From Gimesia maris (GTDB lineage Bacteria > Planctomycetota > Planctomycetia > Planctomycetales > Planctomycetaceae), in assembly GCF_008298035.1 (NCBI RefSeq), contig NZ_CP042910.1, positions 4,479,001 to 4,543,000 of the forward strand: a stretch of DNA of 64,000 nt, written 5' to 3'. The first letter of the stretch is position 1; each line of letters begins with the position of its first letter. Both the position numbers and the translations under genes were made by a program. Shown piece after piece: positions 9,725-19,375 of this stretch. The notes below the pieces were generated by a model. It made no database searches and was not told where the DNA came from. It saw nothing but the letters and a program-made list of their open reading frames with translations.

Positions 9725-10516
9725 ATGTGGACGCTCTCTTCGATCGCAGTCTATCCCGTGAAATCTCTTGATCCGGTCTACGTTGAGCAGGCCGACCTCC
9801 TCCCCGACGGTGCACTGGCAGGCGATCGCCAGTTTGCGCTGTTCGATGAGTCCGGCAAACTGATCAACGGAAAACAGTACCCGACGATTCATCAGATCCG
9901 TGCAGTGTTTGATCTCGCAGAACAATCAGTTCTGCTTTCCGCCCCACAGCAGTCATCTGAACCCGTGCATTTTTCGCTTCAGGAGGACCGACGGAAACTG
10001 GAAACCTGGTTCAGCGATTATTTTCATTCCCAAATCCACATTCAGGAGAATCGTGAGACCGGCTTTCCGGATGACCTGGCAGCATCAGGACCAACCATTA
10101 TCAGTACGCAAACGTACGGAGAACTGGCACAGTGGTTCCCGGAGATTTCAGTCGAAGAACTGCGGCTCCGTTTTCGCGCCAACCTGGAATTCACGGGCGA
10201 CCTTCCCTTCTGTGAAGATCGTCTCTATTCAGCAGAAGCTCCCCCGGTGCAGTTTCAAGTCGGCCCTGTCATGTTCGAGGGCGCGAACCCCTGTAAACGC
10301 TGTGTGGTTCCTTCCCGTTCGCCCTGGTCGGGAGAGCCTGACCCGCAATTCATGAAAACGTTTATTCAGAAACGCCGGGAAACGTTTCCGACATGGGGAG
10401 ATCTCAACCTGTTTGAAAACATGTACCGACTGGCTGTAAACACCAGGCTGCCTGCTTCACAAAAGACAGTTTCTTTACGGCTACATGTGGGAGATTCGCT
10501 GAAAATCCTGAATTGA
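9725..10516 (+). CDS. MOSC domain protein (YcbX/mARC-like, without ferredoxin domain)
   Basis: A 263-residue protein with an N-terminal MOSC beta-barrel (LSSIAVYPVKSLDPV, then GDRQFALFDESGKLI) and a MOSC core ending in NPCKRCVVPSRSPWSGEPDP. The cysteine in that motif corresponds to the molybdenum ligand of mARC/YcbX proteins. Known relatives reduce N-hydroxylated compounds using molybdenum cofactor. E. coli YcbX is longer because it has a C-terminal 2Fe-2S domain, which is absent here, so a separate reductase would be needed. It is the last gene of the co-directional run from the ExbD genes, and a hairpin plus T-tract follows about 120 bases after its stop. Confidence 0.85.
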   Translation: MWTLSSIAVYPVKSLDPVYVEQADLLPDGALAGDRQFALFDESGKLINGKQYPTIHQIRAVFDLAEQSVLLSAPQQSSEPVHFSLQEDRRKLETWFSDYFHSQIHIQENRETGFPDDLAASGPTIISTQTYGELAQWFPEISVEELRLRFRANLEFTGDLPFCEDRLYSAEAPPVQFQVGPVMFEGANPCKRCVVPSRSPWSGEPDPQFMKTFIQKRRETFPTWGDLNLFENMYRLAVNTRLPASQKTVSLRLHVGDSLKILN

Positions 10517-10639
10517 GGCCTGAGTTATAATCCGAACAGACTCCCAAAAGTGAGAGATTACAAACGGCACAACTGCTACAACTGCTTCTCAAAGCGAATC
10601 GGTTACAGGAATACCCTGCTTTTTTACAAGATCGCAGCA

Positions 10640-10683
10640 GACACCCTGAAAACAGTACGCTAAGTTTCAGGTGTCGCTTTTTC
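10640..10683 (+). terminator. Intrinsic terminator after the MOSC gene
   Basis: The stem pairs GACACCCTGAAA (10640-10651) with TTTCAGGTGTC (10665-10675), with one bulge and a 13-base loop. A short T-run (10678-10682) follows. It would separate the MOSC gene from csrA. Confidence 0.55.
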
Positions 10684-10759
10684 TGAACATGATAATTTTT
10701 TCATACTCAGAGGAAGCTTTTAACGAAGATGTTCTCCCCACTATTCGCAGGGAATCGCG

Positions 10760-10957
10760 ATGCTTGTCCTCAGCCGAAAAAAAGACGAAAAGATCATTAT
10801 TGGAGATTCCATCACTTTAATGGTGATTGAAATCAAAAACGATAAAGTGCGACTTGGTATTGAAGCACCAAAAGATGTGACCGTACATCGGGAAGAAGTC
10901 TACGCCGCCATTAAAGAACAGAGCGAGCACGACAACACCAACTGCGAAACTCCGTAA
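10760..10957 (+). CDS. csrA: Carbon storage regulator CsrA
   Basis: A 65-residue protein, the usual CsrA length. It opens with the family signature MLVLSRKKDEKIIIGD and continues with the beta strands and KVRLGIEAPKDVTVHREEV that form the RNA-binding dimer. CsrA binds GGA motifs in mRNA leaders and changes translation or stability; in flagellated bacteria it often controls the flagellin/FliW switch. Here it stands alone, preceded by an intrinsic terminator and followed by a convergent gene. The sequence AGGGAATCGCG lies just before the ATG. Identification is firm; targets are unknown. Confidence 0.97.
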   Translation: MLVLSRKKDEKIIIGDSITLMVIEIKNDKVRLGIEAPKDVTVHREEVYAAIKEQSEHDNTNCETP

Positions 10958-11001
10958 GCAGTCGTTTTCCTGTCATGTCATCGGGCATTCGTATGCTGTT
11001 T

Positions 11002-11895
11002 TCAGCTGTCCTGTGCCTGGGCCCACATTTTATCGAAGACTTTTCGTTGCTCAGCTAACGCAGCCACTGTGTCTGTTTTGGGCAGTTTACCTTCTTCGAG
11101 CATCAGCCAACCCGTATAATTTGCGCCTGCCATCAACTCGAAAAACTCTTTGTGCGGGTAAGGGTTATGAATCAGATCGTGAATATGTGTCGTGGCACCT
11201 AAGCGATCTTTAACCATCGCAAAATTCGCAGCCAGCCCTGCTCCTTCCAGATCCTGCTTATTGCAGTTCCAGCAGATTGCCACATTCGGATGAACGGCCA
11301 CATCCAGGATTTTGCGAATCGTCGGCAGATGGGCACACTTGCCGTGCACTTCCAGCCGAATCTGCTGTCCGAAGCCCTGACCATATTCGCCCAGTTCATT
11401 CAATGCTTTTCCGATCTGTTCGATCGTCACGCTTTCCGGAACACCAACATGGAAAGAATCGGGCTTCACCTTCACGCCCGTTCCCCCGACATCGTGGCTG
11501 AGTTTGATAAAGTCCTTCGTATCGGCAATTGCCTTCTTCAATACAATCGGATCGGGACTGTCATAGCGTTCATTGCTGCCAATTCCCACTAACGTCACCG
11601 GGCTGTCCGCAAACCGTTTCGCAACTTCCTTACGCTGATCTGCTGTCAAAGTGCGTTCCACACCATGGGCATGAGTCGTACGCAGTTCGACCCCCAGAAC
11701 ATTCGCTGTTTCACAGTTTTTCAACAGGGTCGGCAGATCCCAGTCCTTGGCCCATTGATAAGTGACCAGACCATACTGGGCCTGTTTCGCTGATTTCTTT
11801 TCTGCAAACACGGAACTCGACAAACCATAGCCTAACGCCAGAGTACTTCCGGCTGCAGCGGTTTTCAAAAAGTCACGACGTGAGTAAAATTCCAT
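11002..11895 (-). CDS. Tat-exported sugar phosphate isomerase/epimerase-like TIM-barrel protein
   Basis: A 297-residue protein. The N-terminus is a twin-arginine signal (YSRRDFLKTAAAGSTLALGY). The rest has the AP-endonuclease-2/xylose-isomerase-like barrel pattern: GLVTYQWAKDWDLPTLLKN, then VLGVELRTTHAHGVE, and acidic/His residues on later strands (IRLEVHGKCAH, ATTHIHDLIHNPYPHKEF). These are the typical metal-ligand positions of sugar epimerases. Planctomycetes encode many such exported members whose substrates are unknown. It converges with csrA. A periplasmic carbohydrate role is inferred from fold and export signal only. Confidence 0.85.
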   Translation of the reverse strand: MEFYSRRDFLKTAAAGSTLALGYGLSSSVFAEKKSAKQAQYGLVTYQWAKDWDLPTLLKNCETANVLGVELRTTHAHGVERTLTADQRKEVAKRFADSPVTLVGIGSNERYDSPDPIVLKKAIADTKDFIKLSHDVGGTGVKVKPDSFHVGVPESVTIEQIGKALNELGEYGQGFGQQIRLEVHGKCAHLPTIRKILDVAVHPNVAICWNCNKQDLEGAGLAANFAMVKDRLGATTHIHDLIHNPYPHKEFFELMAGANYTGWLMLEEGKLPKTDTVAALAEQRKVFDKMWAQAQDS

Positions 11896-12190
11896 GAGTG
11901 CATTCTCCAGAGTATATTAATACGGTAGTTCCTGATCACTGAGAGAAGTCAGTTCCCTACCCGTCTCTTTGATCTTACCTATTATTACTGATTCACGAGA
12001 GAGATTACAAACAACTTTCTGATGATTTCTGATTCAACCACACAAGCAGAGGGAGCCGTCTGCTTTACAATAAAACTCATTCCTTTTATAAAACAGGTCA
12101 GGATCCGTACTGTCAGCGGGAAAACTGTTTCTTTCCCGCTTTTCAATAAAACGACTGTTGACTTTTTATCATTTGATTCCGAGTAAGACC

Positions 12191-14101
12191 ATGAACGAAA
12201 AAACCGCACCCGAAAAATTTACCTTTCAGGCCGAAATCAAAAAACTTCTGGATTTGCTCTCACACTCGCTCTACCAGAACCGGGAAATCGCGATCCGGGA
12301 GCTCATTTCAAACGCCTCCGATGCGTTAGACAAATTCCGCTTCATCTCGCTGACCGATGAATCTGCCAAAGACGATCAGCCCTTGGAAATCCGTCTCGAG
12401 CCCGATTCCGAAAACCGCGTCCTCGCGATCACCGATAACGGCGTCGGCATGACGCACGATGAATTAATCGAAAACATCGGCACCATTGCCCACAGTGGTT
12501 CCCTGGACTTTCTGAGTAAAGCCGCCGGTGATCAGAAAGAAGAAGTCTCCCTGATCGGTAAGTTTGGCGTCGGCTTTTATTCTGCCTTCATGCTGGCCGA
12601 CAAAGTTGAAGTTCTCACGCGCAGTTACCAGGATGAGACCGGTTATAAATGGGAATCGGATGGAACCGGGTCCTTCACCATCGAATCCCAGGCCGACCTG
12701 CAGCGCGGTACATCCATTCGCCTGCATCTGCGCAAAGACCTGGACGAGTATACCGACGATACGCGTTTGAAATTCATCCTGAAAAAATATTCCACCTTCG
12801 TCCCCTACCCGATCAAAATCGGCGAAGAACTTGTCAATGATCAGAAACCGATCTGGATCGAACCCAAAAATCAACTCACCCAGGAACAGTACGACGGGTT
12901 CTACCAGTACCTCGCCCACAACGGCGAAGATTCGGCCCGCTGGCATCTGCACCTCAGTAGCGATTCCCCGTTCCAGTTCCACTGCATCCTGTATTGCCCG
13001 CAGAACAACATGGAACTGATGGGCTTCGGACGCACCGAACATGGCATCAGCCTGTGTGCCAAACGCATCCTCGTTCAGAATGATAACCGCGACCTGCTCC
13101 CCGAATACCTGCGATTCCTGTACGGACTCGTCGATTCCGCGGATCTGCCGTTAAATATTTCGCGTGAATCGCTACAGGACAACACCGTTTTCCGCAAAAT
13201 CAAAAAAGTGCTCACCAAGCGTGTACTCTCTCACCTGGCATCCATCGCCAAAGACGACGAAGAAAAATATCTGGAGTTCTATCGCCAGTTCGGCAGCGTC
13301 CTGCGGGAAGGCATTGGCACCGATTTTGAAAACCGCGACGCCCTCGCGAAGCTGCTGCGATTCCCGTCCTCCAAAGGGTCTTCCGAGAGCGAACTCTTTT
13401 CACTGGAAGCCTACCTGGAACGGGCCGGCGAAGACCAGAAGCAGATCTATTACCTGGGCGGAAACGATTTCAATACAATCGCCCGTAATCCCAACCTGGA
13501 AATCTTCCGCAAAAAAGGCATCGAAGTCTTCTACCTGGAAGACCCGATGGACGAAATCGTCCTGTCCAACCTGGCAAAGTTCTCCGACCATGACATCGTT
13601 TCCATCGATTCGTCCGACGTCAAACTGCCCGGAGAAGAAAAAGCAGACGATGACTCCGAAGAAAGCGCAGAGAAAAAGGAAGAAACCAAAGAACCTGCAA
13701 CACCCGAGTTCGAAAAGGTCCTTTCCCTGTTCCAGGAAGAGCTCAAAGAGGATGTCGAGTCGGTCACGAAATCCGATCGTCTGACCGACAGCCCCTGTTG
13801 CCTGGTCATGCCGGAAGGTGCGATCAGTTCTCAGCTGCAAAAAGTGTTGAGCATGGGCAACAAAGATTTCCCGACAACCAAACGCATTCTGGAAATCAAC
13901 CCCGACGCCGAACTGATCAAACGCCTCTGCACGCTTTCCTCCAACAACGATCAGCACGCCTTCATCAAACAATGCGGGCGACAGCTGTTCTGGAATGCGT
14001 CCCTGATGACGGGCATCGCAACCAGTCCAGAGCAGATCACGGAGAACATTCAGAGTATGATGGAAGAACTCGCGCAGAAACGCTCCCCCATTATTACTTA
14101 G
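12191..14101 (+). CDS. htpG: Molecular chaperone HtpG (Hsp90)
   Basis: A 636-residue protein of normal HtpG length. The ATG at 12191 is chosen over an in-frame TTG at 12158, because the protein then begins MNEKTAPEKFTFQAE like other HtpG proteins. The GHKL ATPase domain shows the N-box (ELISNASDALDKFRF, Asn41), DNGVGM near residue 90, and the lid GKFGVGFYSAFM near 130. The middle domain carries the catalytic-loop region SADLPLNISRESLQDN. A highly charged linker near residue 490 (KKEETKEPATPEFEK) precedes the C-terminal dimerisation domain. It acts as an ATP-dependent dimeric chaperone in the cytosol. It is flanked by long non-coding DNA upstream and a convergent gene downstream. Confidence 0.97.
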   Translation: MNEKTAPEKFTFQAEIKKLLDLLSHSLYQNREIAIRELISNASDALDKFRFISLTDESAKDDQPLEIRLEPDSENRVLAITDNGVGMTHDELIENIGTIAHSGSLDFLSKAAGDQKEEVSLIGKFGVGFYSAFMLADKVEVLTRSYQDETGYKWESDGTGSFTIESQADLQRGTSIRLHLRKDLDEYTDDTRLKFILKKYSTFVPYPIKIGEELVNDQKPIWIEPKNQLTQEQYDGFYQYLAHNGEDSARWHLHLSSDSPFQFHCILYCPQNNMELMGFGRTEHGISLCAKRILVQNDNRDLLPEYLRFLYGLVDSADLPLNISRESLQDNTVFRKIKKVLTKRVLSHLASIAKDDEEKYLEFYRQFGSVLREGIGTDFENRDALAKLLRFPSSKGSSESELFSLEAYLERAGEDQKQIYYLGGNDFNTIARNPNLEIFRKKGIEVFYLEDPMDEIVLSNLAKFSDHDIVSIDSSDVKLPGEEKADDDSEESAEKKEETKEPATPEFEKVLSLFQEELKEDVESVTKSDRLTDSPCCLVMPEGAISSQLQKVLSMGNKDFPTTKRILEINPDAELIKRLCTLSSNNDQHAFIKQCGRQLFWNASLMTGIATSPEQITENIQSMMEELAQKRSPIIT

Positions 14102-14165
14102 GGAACGCGAACTGTCTCGTATTGAGTGTGTTTCTCAGGAATACGATCACACCGAGATCAGAGAT

Positions 14166-14231
14166 GACCGGGGCTAATGCCCTTCGGCTAATTGCTGTTA
14201 AAAAATCAGCCGCACGGCGTTAGCCGCGGTT
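14166..14231. repeat. Imperfect 24 bp inverted repeat between convergent genes
   Basis: Arms at 14166-14189 and 14208-14231 are near-complements (core GGCTAA/TTAGCC) around an 18-base A/T-rich spacer. It sits between the convergent ends of htpG and the flavoprotein gene. It may act as a bidirectional terminator or belong to an interspersed palindromic repeat family. No second copy was seen in this window. Confidence 0.4.
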
Positions 14232-14288
14232 ATCTCACATTAACTATCACGCGTTCTAATTCAGAAACGCTACTGAGTCGTATTTTGC

Positions 14289-15770
14289 TCACCGCGGTTC
14301 CAGTTCTGGAGCCGCAGTGTAGTAATACATATTGGGTACTGCAGGCTGGAACAGTCCCACCCGATTCCACGGCGCCAGCATCCGTTCCGCCTGTTCGACT
14401 GCCTGCCTGATTTCCGCTTTCGCAAACCGGGGCTGCTGCTCCCAATCTGACACCAGTTGCAACCAGCGATCGACGGTTCGTACGAACTCGCTGTCATCGG
14501 CACATAAAAATAACGGTTGCTTCTGTTCCTGGCTGCGTTGATGCTCAAAGCTGGTCGCCGCTGCAAAATAAAACAACGTGCTCGCCGTAAACAGATTGAA
14601 ATCAAACCGGCTGCGATAACAACAGGCCACCAGCCCATCAATCAATGACCGCTCTATTTGCAGCGACTTTGAATAATCTGCTAACTGATCTCCCCGCGAG
14701 TCTGTTTTCCAATGTTGCTCCAACACAGAGACCAGTCGCTCAATACCGCATAATGTCTGCGCGATCCCGGTACTGTGCAGCGGATCAATAAACCCCGCCG
14801 TGTGAGGTAATAGCGCCCAGTCGTTCCCGGCACACTGTGTCCAGCCCCGCTGCAGACGTCCTGTGGTGACCAGTCCCGTCTCCGGTCCCACGACAGACGC
14901 CTCGGCAAACTGTGCCTCGATCGCCGGATATCGCGCGAGCATCTGCCGCCAGTCCATGCCAGCTTGTCGCTCGTCCAATACGAGTCCCGCGCTGGTGATG
15001 CCGTTATTGAACCGCAGTTGCCACATCCAACCCTCCTGCAACACGTGATGCAACGCCGCTAAATCACAGGCAAACGGATAATCACTGCGATCCACCTGGT
15101 TCTGTTCCAGCACCTCATCCCACAGCTTGACGTCTCTGAAATGTCCATAAATCGCGCGAGATCGGGTGGCGAACTCCGTCTGCGGTCTGATTCCTAAAGC
15201 GCGGGGCACCAGACCTGCGGCTCCACTCGCATCGATCAGAAACGCAGCCTGCAGAGAGACTTCCTCACCGTTTCTACTGCCTGAAATTTGCCAGCCGTCT
15301 GTCCGTTGGAGTAATATTTCCGTCTGATCCAGGTACAAAACATTCGAATTCTGGACTTGCTTCGCGAAGAATTCATCAACGTCCGCCCGGTACCAGTGCG
15401 TATCTGCCAGCGTTTCACTCAAATTCGCTGTCACCAGGAGTTCGCTGCCATGCGCTGTATCGGTTTGAAACCGCAGGTCCGGCTGATGGACGAAGTAGCT
15501 GAAGCCCCGCTTGACGCCACAGGCGACATCAGGACAGGCCTGCTGCCACGTCCCATACTTGCAAAATGGCTGAAATTGTGGAAGATCGTACTTCTGGGAC
15601 AGTGATTGCAGCAGATACCCGGCCGCGGGCGTCGACGATTCCCCAATCGAAAAACGGGGGTGTTTTCCGCGGTCGATTAACGCGACCGACAAGCCAATGC
15701 GGTCCAGCAACAGTGCCGTCAGGCTGCCACCAAAGCCGGCTCCCAGAATCACGACGTCAAAGTGCTGCAT
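14289..15770 (-). CDS. FAD-dependent oxidoreductase, tryptophan-halogenase-like
   Basis: A 493-residue flavoprotein. The dinucleotide-binding motif GAGFGG is at residues 10-15 (VVILGAGFGGSLTALLLDR). The segment RFSIGESSTPAAGYLL matches the GESSTP-type motif of flavin-dependent halogenases and related monooxygenases. Later segments WMWQLRFNNGITSAGLV and DWALLPHTAGFIDPLHSTGI fit the halogenase/geranylgeranyl-reductase-like superfamily. The WMWQL segment lies where true tryptophan halogenases have WxWxIP, so halogenating activity is uncertain; it could be an oxygenase or reductase. It is monocistronic and divergent from the aldehyde dehydrogenase, with 100 bases between the two starts. Confidence 0.8.
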   Translation of the reverse strand: MQHFDVVILGAGFGGSLTALLLDRIGLSVALIDRGKHPRFSIGESSTPAAGYLLQSLSQKYDLPQFQPFCKYGTWQQACPDVACGVKRGFSYFVHQPDLRFQTDTAHGSELLVTANLSETLADTHWYRADVDEFFAKQVQNSNVLYLDQTEILLQRTDGWQISGSRNGEEVSLQAAFLIDASGAAGLVPRALGIRPQTEFATRSRAIYGHFRDVKLWDEVLEQNQVDRSDYPFACDLAALHHVLQEGWMWQLRFNNGITSAGLVLDERQAGMDWRQMLARYPAIEAQFAEASVVGPETGLVTTGRLQRGWTQCAGNDWALLPHTAGFIDPLHSTGIAQTLCGIERLVSVLEQHWKTDSRGDQLADYSKSLQIERSLIDGLVACCYRSRFDFNLFTASTLFYFAAATSFEHQRSQEQKQPLFLCADDSEFVRTVDRWLQLVSDWEQQPRFAKAEIRQAVEQAERMLAPWNRVGLFQPAVPNMYYYTAAPELEPR

Positions 15771-15870
15771 GAGAGTGGATTGATTCTACTTGATTCAGAG
15801 TTTGATAAACAATTCGCAGCAGACATATTAACCGATTGCTGACTCAAAGGCAGGTTCAGAAGGATAGATC

Positions 15871-17454
15871 ATGCAGATACAACCGGTTCTCATCAACGGA
15901 CAATGGATTCCCTCTACAGGCACCACCAGCTTCCAGGCTGTTAACCCGGCTACTGCCGAAGCGCTGGACCCTGTCTTCCCTGTCAGCCCGTGGGACGAAA
16001 TCGAATCCGCGCTCGAAGCGGCTGCCGACGCTGCAAAAGCGATGCGTGGCTGGTCGGGACAGCGCTTCGCCGCCTTCCTGGAAGCTTACGCCAACGAGAT
16101 CGAAAAGCGAACCGATGAACTGGTCGCAACCGCGCATGCAGAGACAGGCTATCCCGAATCACCCCGCTTAAGAGACGGCGAGCTTCCCCGCACGACCAAC
16201 CAACTGCGCCAGGCAGCCGCGCATGCCCGCGAAGGTACCTGGACTCAACCCACCATCGACACGGCTGCCGGAATCAGTTCCATGTTTGGTCCCATTGGTC
16301 CGGTGGCGGTCTTTGGCCCGAACAATTTTCCCTTTGCCTTCAACAGCATCGCCGGCGGTGACTTCGCCGCTGCCGTCGCTGCGGGAAATCCGGTGATCGC
16401 CAAGGGTCACTCTTCACACCCCAAAACCACGCAGATCTTCGCGGAAGCCGCTGATGCTGCTGCCAAAGCGACCGACATGCCCGCAGGTTTCGTTCAGCTG
16501 ATTTATCGCACGAGTCACGCCGATGGCTGCCGACTGGTGTCGCATCCCCTGATGGGTGCCATCGGCTATACCGGCGGACGTAGTGCGGGTCTCACGATCA
16601 AAGAAGCGGCAGACAAAGCCGGCAAACCAGCCTACCTGGAACTCTCCAGCATCAACCCGGTCTTCATCCTGCCCGGCGCGTTGACCGAACGGGGTGCTGA
16701 CATCGCTGAAGAATTCAAAGGTAGCTGCCTGATGGGAACGGGCCAGTTCTGCACCAATCCCGGTCTGGTCGCCATTAAAGCCGGTGAAACCGCCGACGCC
16801 TTCATTGAAGCAGTCAAACAGAAATTCGAAGAGTCCCCCGCGGGCATTCTGCTGGGAGAAGGCGTGCAGCGCGGCTTCCAGTCCGGCATTACCGCCATCC
16901 AGTCTGCCGGTGCGACACTGGTCACAGGCGGCCTGCAGACCGACGGCCCCGGCTTCTCCTGTGCAAACACCTTACTCAAAGTCAGTGGCAGCCAGTTCCT
17001 GGAAAATCCGGAAGCCCTGCAGTCAGAAGCCTTCGGAAACAGCTCGCTGATCGTCGTGGCTGACTCTGACGAACAGCTGGTGCAGATCGCCGAATATCTG
17101 GAAGGCAACCTCACTGGCTGCATTTACAGTCATACCGGCGGTGAAGATGAAGGCCTGTACGAACAACTGGCACCCGCTTTACGTCAGAAAGTGGGACGCC
17201 TGCTGAATGACAAGATGCCCACCGGCGTGGCTGTCAGCCCGGCAATGAACCATGGCGGCCCCTTCCCGTCCACGGGGCACCCGGTCTTCACCTCGGTCGG
17301 CATTCCCGCCGCCATCCACCGCTTTTCGATGCTGCAGTGTTACGACAACGTTCGCCCGCAGCGTCTTCCCGAGGCGTTACAACCGAAAAACCCGAACGGC
17401 AAGCTGTGGCGGTATATTGACGGAATGTACACACAGGCTGACTACGAGGCATAA
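15871..17454 (+). CDS. Aldehyde dehydrogenase, 2,5-dioxovalerate (alpha-ketoglutaric semialdehyde) type
   Basis: A 527-residue ALDH-fold enzyme. It begins LINGQWIPSTGTTSFQAVNP, as in the KGSADH branch. The catalytic cysteine is Cys294 in GTGQFCTNPGL and the general base is Glu257 in AYLELSSINP. The cofactor loop IGYTGGRSAG lies before these. The conserved end has SPAMNHGGPFPSTGHPVFTSVG, typical of this branch. Family members oxidise 2,5-dioxopentanoate to 2-oxoglutarate at the end of pentose or uronic-acid oxidative pathways. No other gene of such a pathway is adjacent, so the substrate is inferred from family resemblance alone. Confidence 0.88.
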   Translation: MQIQPVLINGQWIPSTGTTSFQAVNPATAEALDPVFPVSPWDEIESALEAAADAAKAMRGWSGQRFAAFLEAYANEIEKRTDELVATAHAETGYPESPRLRDGELPRTTNQLRQAAAHAREGTWTQPTIDTAAGISSMFGPIGPVAVFGPNNFPFAFNSIAGGDFAAAVAAGNPVIAKGHSSHPKTTQIFAEAADAAAKATDMPAGFVQLIYRTSHADGCRLVSHPLMGAIGYTGGRSAGLTIKEAADKAGKPAYLELSSINPVFILPGALTERGADIAEEFKGSCLMGTGQFCTNPGLVAIKAGETADAFIEAVKQKFEESPAGILLGEGVQRGFQSGITAIQSAGATLVTGGLQTDGPGFSCANTLLKVSGSQFLENPEALQSEAFGNSSLIVVADSDEQLVQIAEYLEGNLTGCIYSHTGGEDEGLYEQLAPALRQKVGRLLNDKMPTGVAVSPAMNHGGPFPSTGHPVFTSVGIPAAIHRFSMLQCYDNVRPQRLPEALQPKNPNGKLWRYIDGMYTQADYEA

Positions 17455-17605
17455 TGTCAGGGCAACCAGGCGACAATGCCAGCAGGAAAAGCAGTTCAGA
17501 AACGTTCAGAGCGGGGAATCGGCGAACCTGCTGCGTCGCAGAAGCCTCTATAGGACTAAGCACTGAGAAAATATGAATTTACAATGATTTTTTTTGCCCG
17601 TAATG

Positions 17606-17635
17606 TTGTGTAGTCAGCGTGTGTGTTGCTATTAT
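17606..17635 (+). promoter_or_regulatory. Possible sigma-70-type promoter for tRNA-Lys
   Basis: TTGTGT (17606-17611) and TATTAT (17630-17635) are separated by 18 bases and lie about 90 bases before the tRNA gene. The match is moderate. Confidence 0.35.
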
Positions 17636-17725
17636 CCTGACTCAGTCAACAAACGGCCTGTCGAGAACAGCAAGCGAATTCCAACGCTTCAAGATCCAGC
17701 CGTATCCAATACAGTAAGACTAAAT

Positions 17726-17801
<76 letters not shown>

Positions 17802-17804
<3 letters not shown>

Positions 17805-19061
17805 CTTCTTATCTGGCAACACTTTAGAACTTGCCTCATTTCCCTGTTTGTCGTCATTTTGGGAACTCTTACGTAAACTACTACGGCGGTTTACCTCGCA
17901 GGCATCCCAGATAGAACGGGCTGTATCCTGTGCGTTCTCTTCAAGGTAGTATTCCTGAGTCGTCGCGATGTTCTCATGTCGCATCAGTTCTTTCAGTTCG
18001 AACGCCTTAACCCGTCGCGACCACCGGAACCCGAACGCCCGCCGCAGGTCATGAGCTGACGCAAAGCGGGGTTTTCGTTCGCCGGTCTTCTTATCTTTCT
18101 TTCCTTTGTCCCCAACCATGACATTAGCCTTTTCCCCGATATCGGCAACCACATTGGAAACGGAAGTCGTTAGCATCCGGTCTTTATGTCGTCTCATTGC
18201 CTGTGGATTGAATACCGGGCCGGTTCTCTCATCCTCTGGGACTTGATCCAGGAACTCATAGAATTCTGGTGTCATCGGCAACAGACGGTCTTTATTGCCC
18301 TTCTCGGCTTCTGCCCTGATACGGAACATCGGATATTCCCCGTCCAGATCAATACAGATACCCTCTTCATTGTCCCAGTACAGTTTTAAAGACTCTTCCA
18401 ACCGCAGCCCGGAGAACCACAAGCCCCATAGATAGAACTCCCATGACGCTACGATCTCGGCTTTCCTCTGCTGGCTGGCTTCGCTTTCCCCCGGGTATTT
18501 GATCACTTCGGGGATGGCTTCAATCATTCGTTCCAACTCTTCCAGAGTAATGGGCCGTCCGCGCATTACCTTTTTACTTCGCGCCCGTTTGAACTTCGGG
18601 AAGTCGGGAACCTTGGCAAGCAGTTTCTGAGTCTTTGCCCAGTTGAAAGCGGCTTTCAAGTGTCCGAGACTGTTTTTGATTGTGATCTCTTCCAGCCCCT
18701 GCGCTCTGAGTTTCTTAACCAGCTTACTGATAGCTGTCTCGTTCATGCTTACGAGTCGCTTAGGATTGCAGTGATTTTCCACGTAATTAAAAACAGTGTT
18801 GATTTTCTGCTGAGTCCGTTCAGCATGTGCGACCGCCTCTTCTGTCTCATATCGCTCACGGAAGTCATCCCATGAGATTGTGGAACGCCTGAAGTATGTT
18901 CCCTCGTTCAACTCCTTTTCAGTCTGGCCGGCAATCCGTTCTGCATCACGCTTGATATTGGTTCTGGTGCTTTCCCATCGTTCTCGCTCTGTTTCTGGAT
19001 CAACCCACCGCATATACCAGTTTTTGCTATTCTTCTGCTTGCTCAAATAAACGTTTATCAC
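17802..19061 (-). CDS. Tyrosine-type site-specific integrase
   Basis: A 419-residue integrase. The N-terminus has an AP2/SAM-like arm-binding region (residues 1-60), then a core-binding domain (~65-155) and the catalytic domain (170-385). Catalytic residues seen: Arg220 (LWFSGLRLEES), His337 and Arg340 (AHDLRRAF), His362 (MRHENIATTQEYY) and the nucleophile Tyr371 or Tyr372. The start is GTG at 19061, preceded by AGGGGG. The stop codon lies inside attL, the standard arrangement for tRNA-targeting integrases. It would catalyse integration and, with an excisionase, excision. The coding sequence near its 3-prime end (17870-17887) contains an 18-mer repeated near attR. Confidence 0.95.
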
Positions 19062-19084
19062 CGAAACCCCCTTACTTCTGAGAA

Positions 19085-19363
19085 AAAGGGGTCATAGTGA
19101 CCCCTTTAATTAACTCCGACACAGTGTCGGAGTTTTAAAATCATTAAGGTGGCGATAGCTGCCACCTTAAAAAAACGGCTAAAAAGACCTTCGAATAAAA
19201 AGGACGACACAGTGTCACCCTTTTTGAAAACCCCCGTTCCGTCACTGTGTCGGAACGGGGGAAACAGGCAAAGCGTAGGGTAGTCATAGTGACCACCCTA
19301 ATTAATGGTGACACGGTGTCGCCATTTTTTAAATCCCCGATAGGCAATAGTTGCCAGTCGGGG
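19085..19363. repeat. Array I: eight nested palindromes downstream of the 300-residue gene
   Basis: Eight hairpins lie at 19085-19107, 19112-19134, 19144-19170, 19197-19225, 19231-19261, 19276-19300, 19304-19326 and 19335-19363, separated by 3-26 bases. Each has an outer arm whose sequence differs between copies but pairs with its partner (for example AAAGGGG/CCCCTTT, CCCCCGTTCCG/CGGAACGGGGG). Most have an inner arm closing around a short core such as TCA-TAG-TGA or GACAC-AGT-GTC. A-rich and T-rich flanks are common. It fills the 314-base gap between the integrase and the next gene. The preserved pairing with changing sequence points to selection on structure. Confidence 0.85.
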
Positions 19364-19375
19364 AAAACAAGGCGT

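Noticed and set aside
13164..13972. Long frames on both strands inside htpG
   Set aside because: HtpG is continuous and fully conserved there; these are alternative-frame shadows of a G/C-periodic gene.
19144..19347. A 67-codon minus-strand frame with NGDTVSPL, and similar frames at 19247-19564 and 20562-20753
   Set aside because: They are readings through the palindrome arrays. The shared GDTVSP-type peptides are the translation of the palindromic cores, not a protein family.
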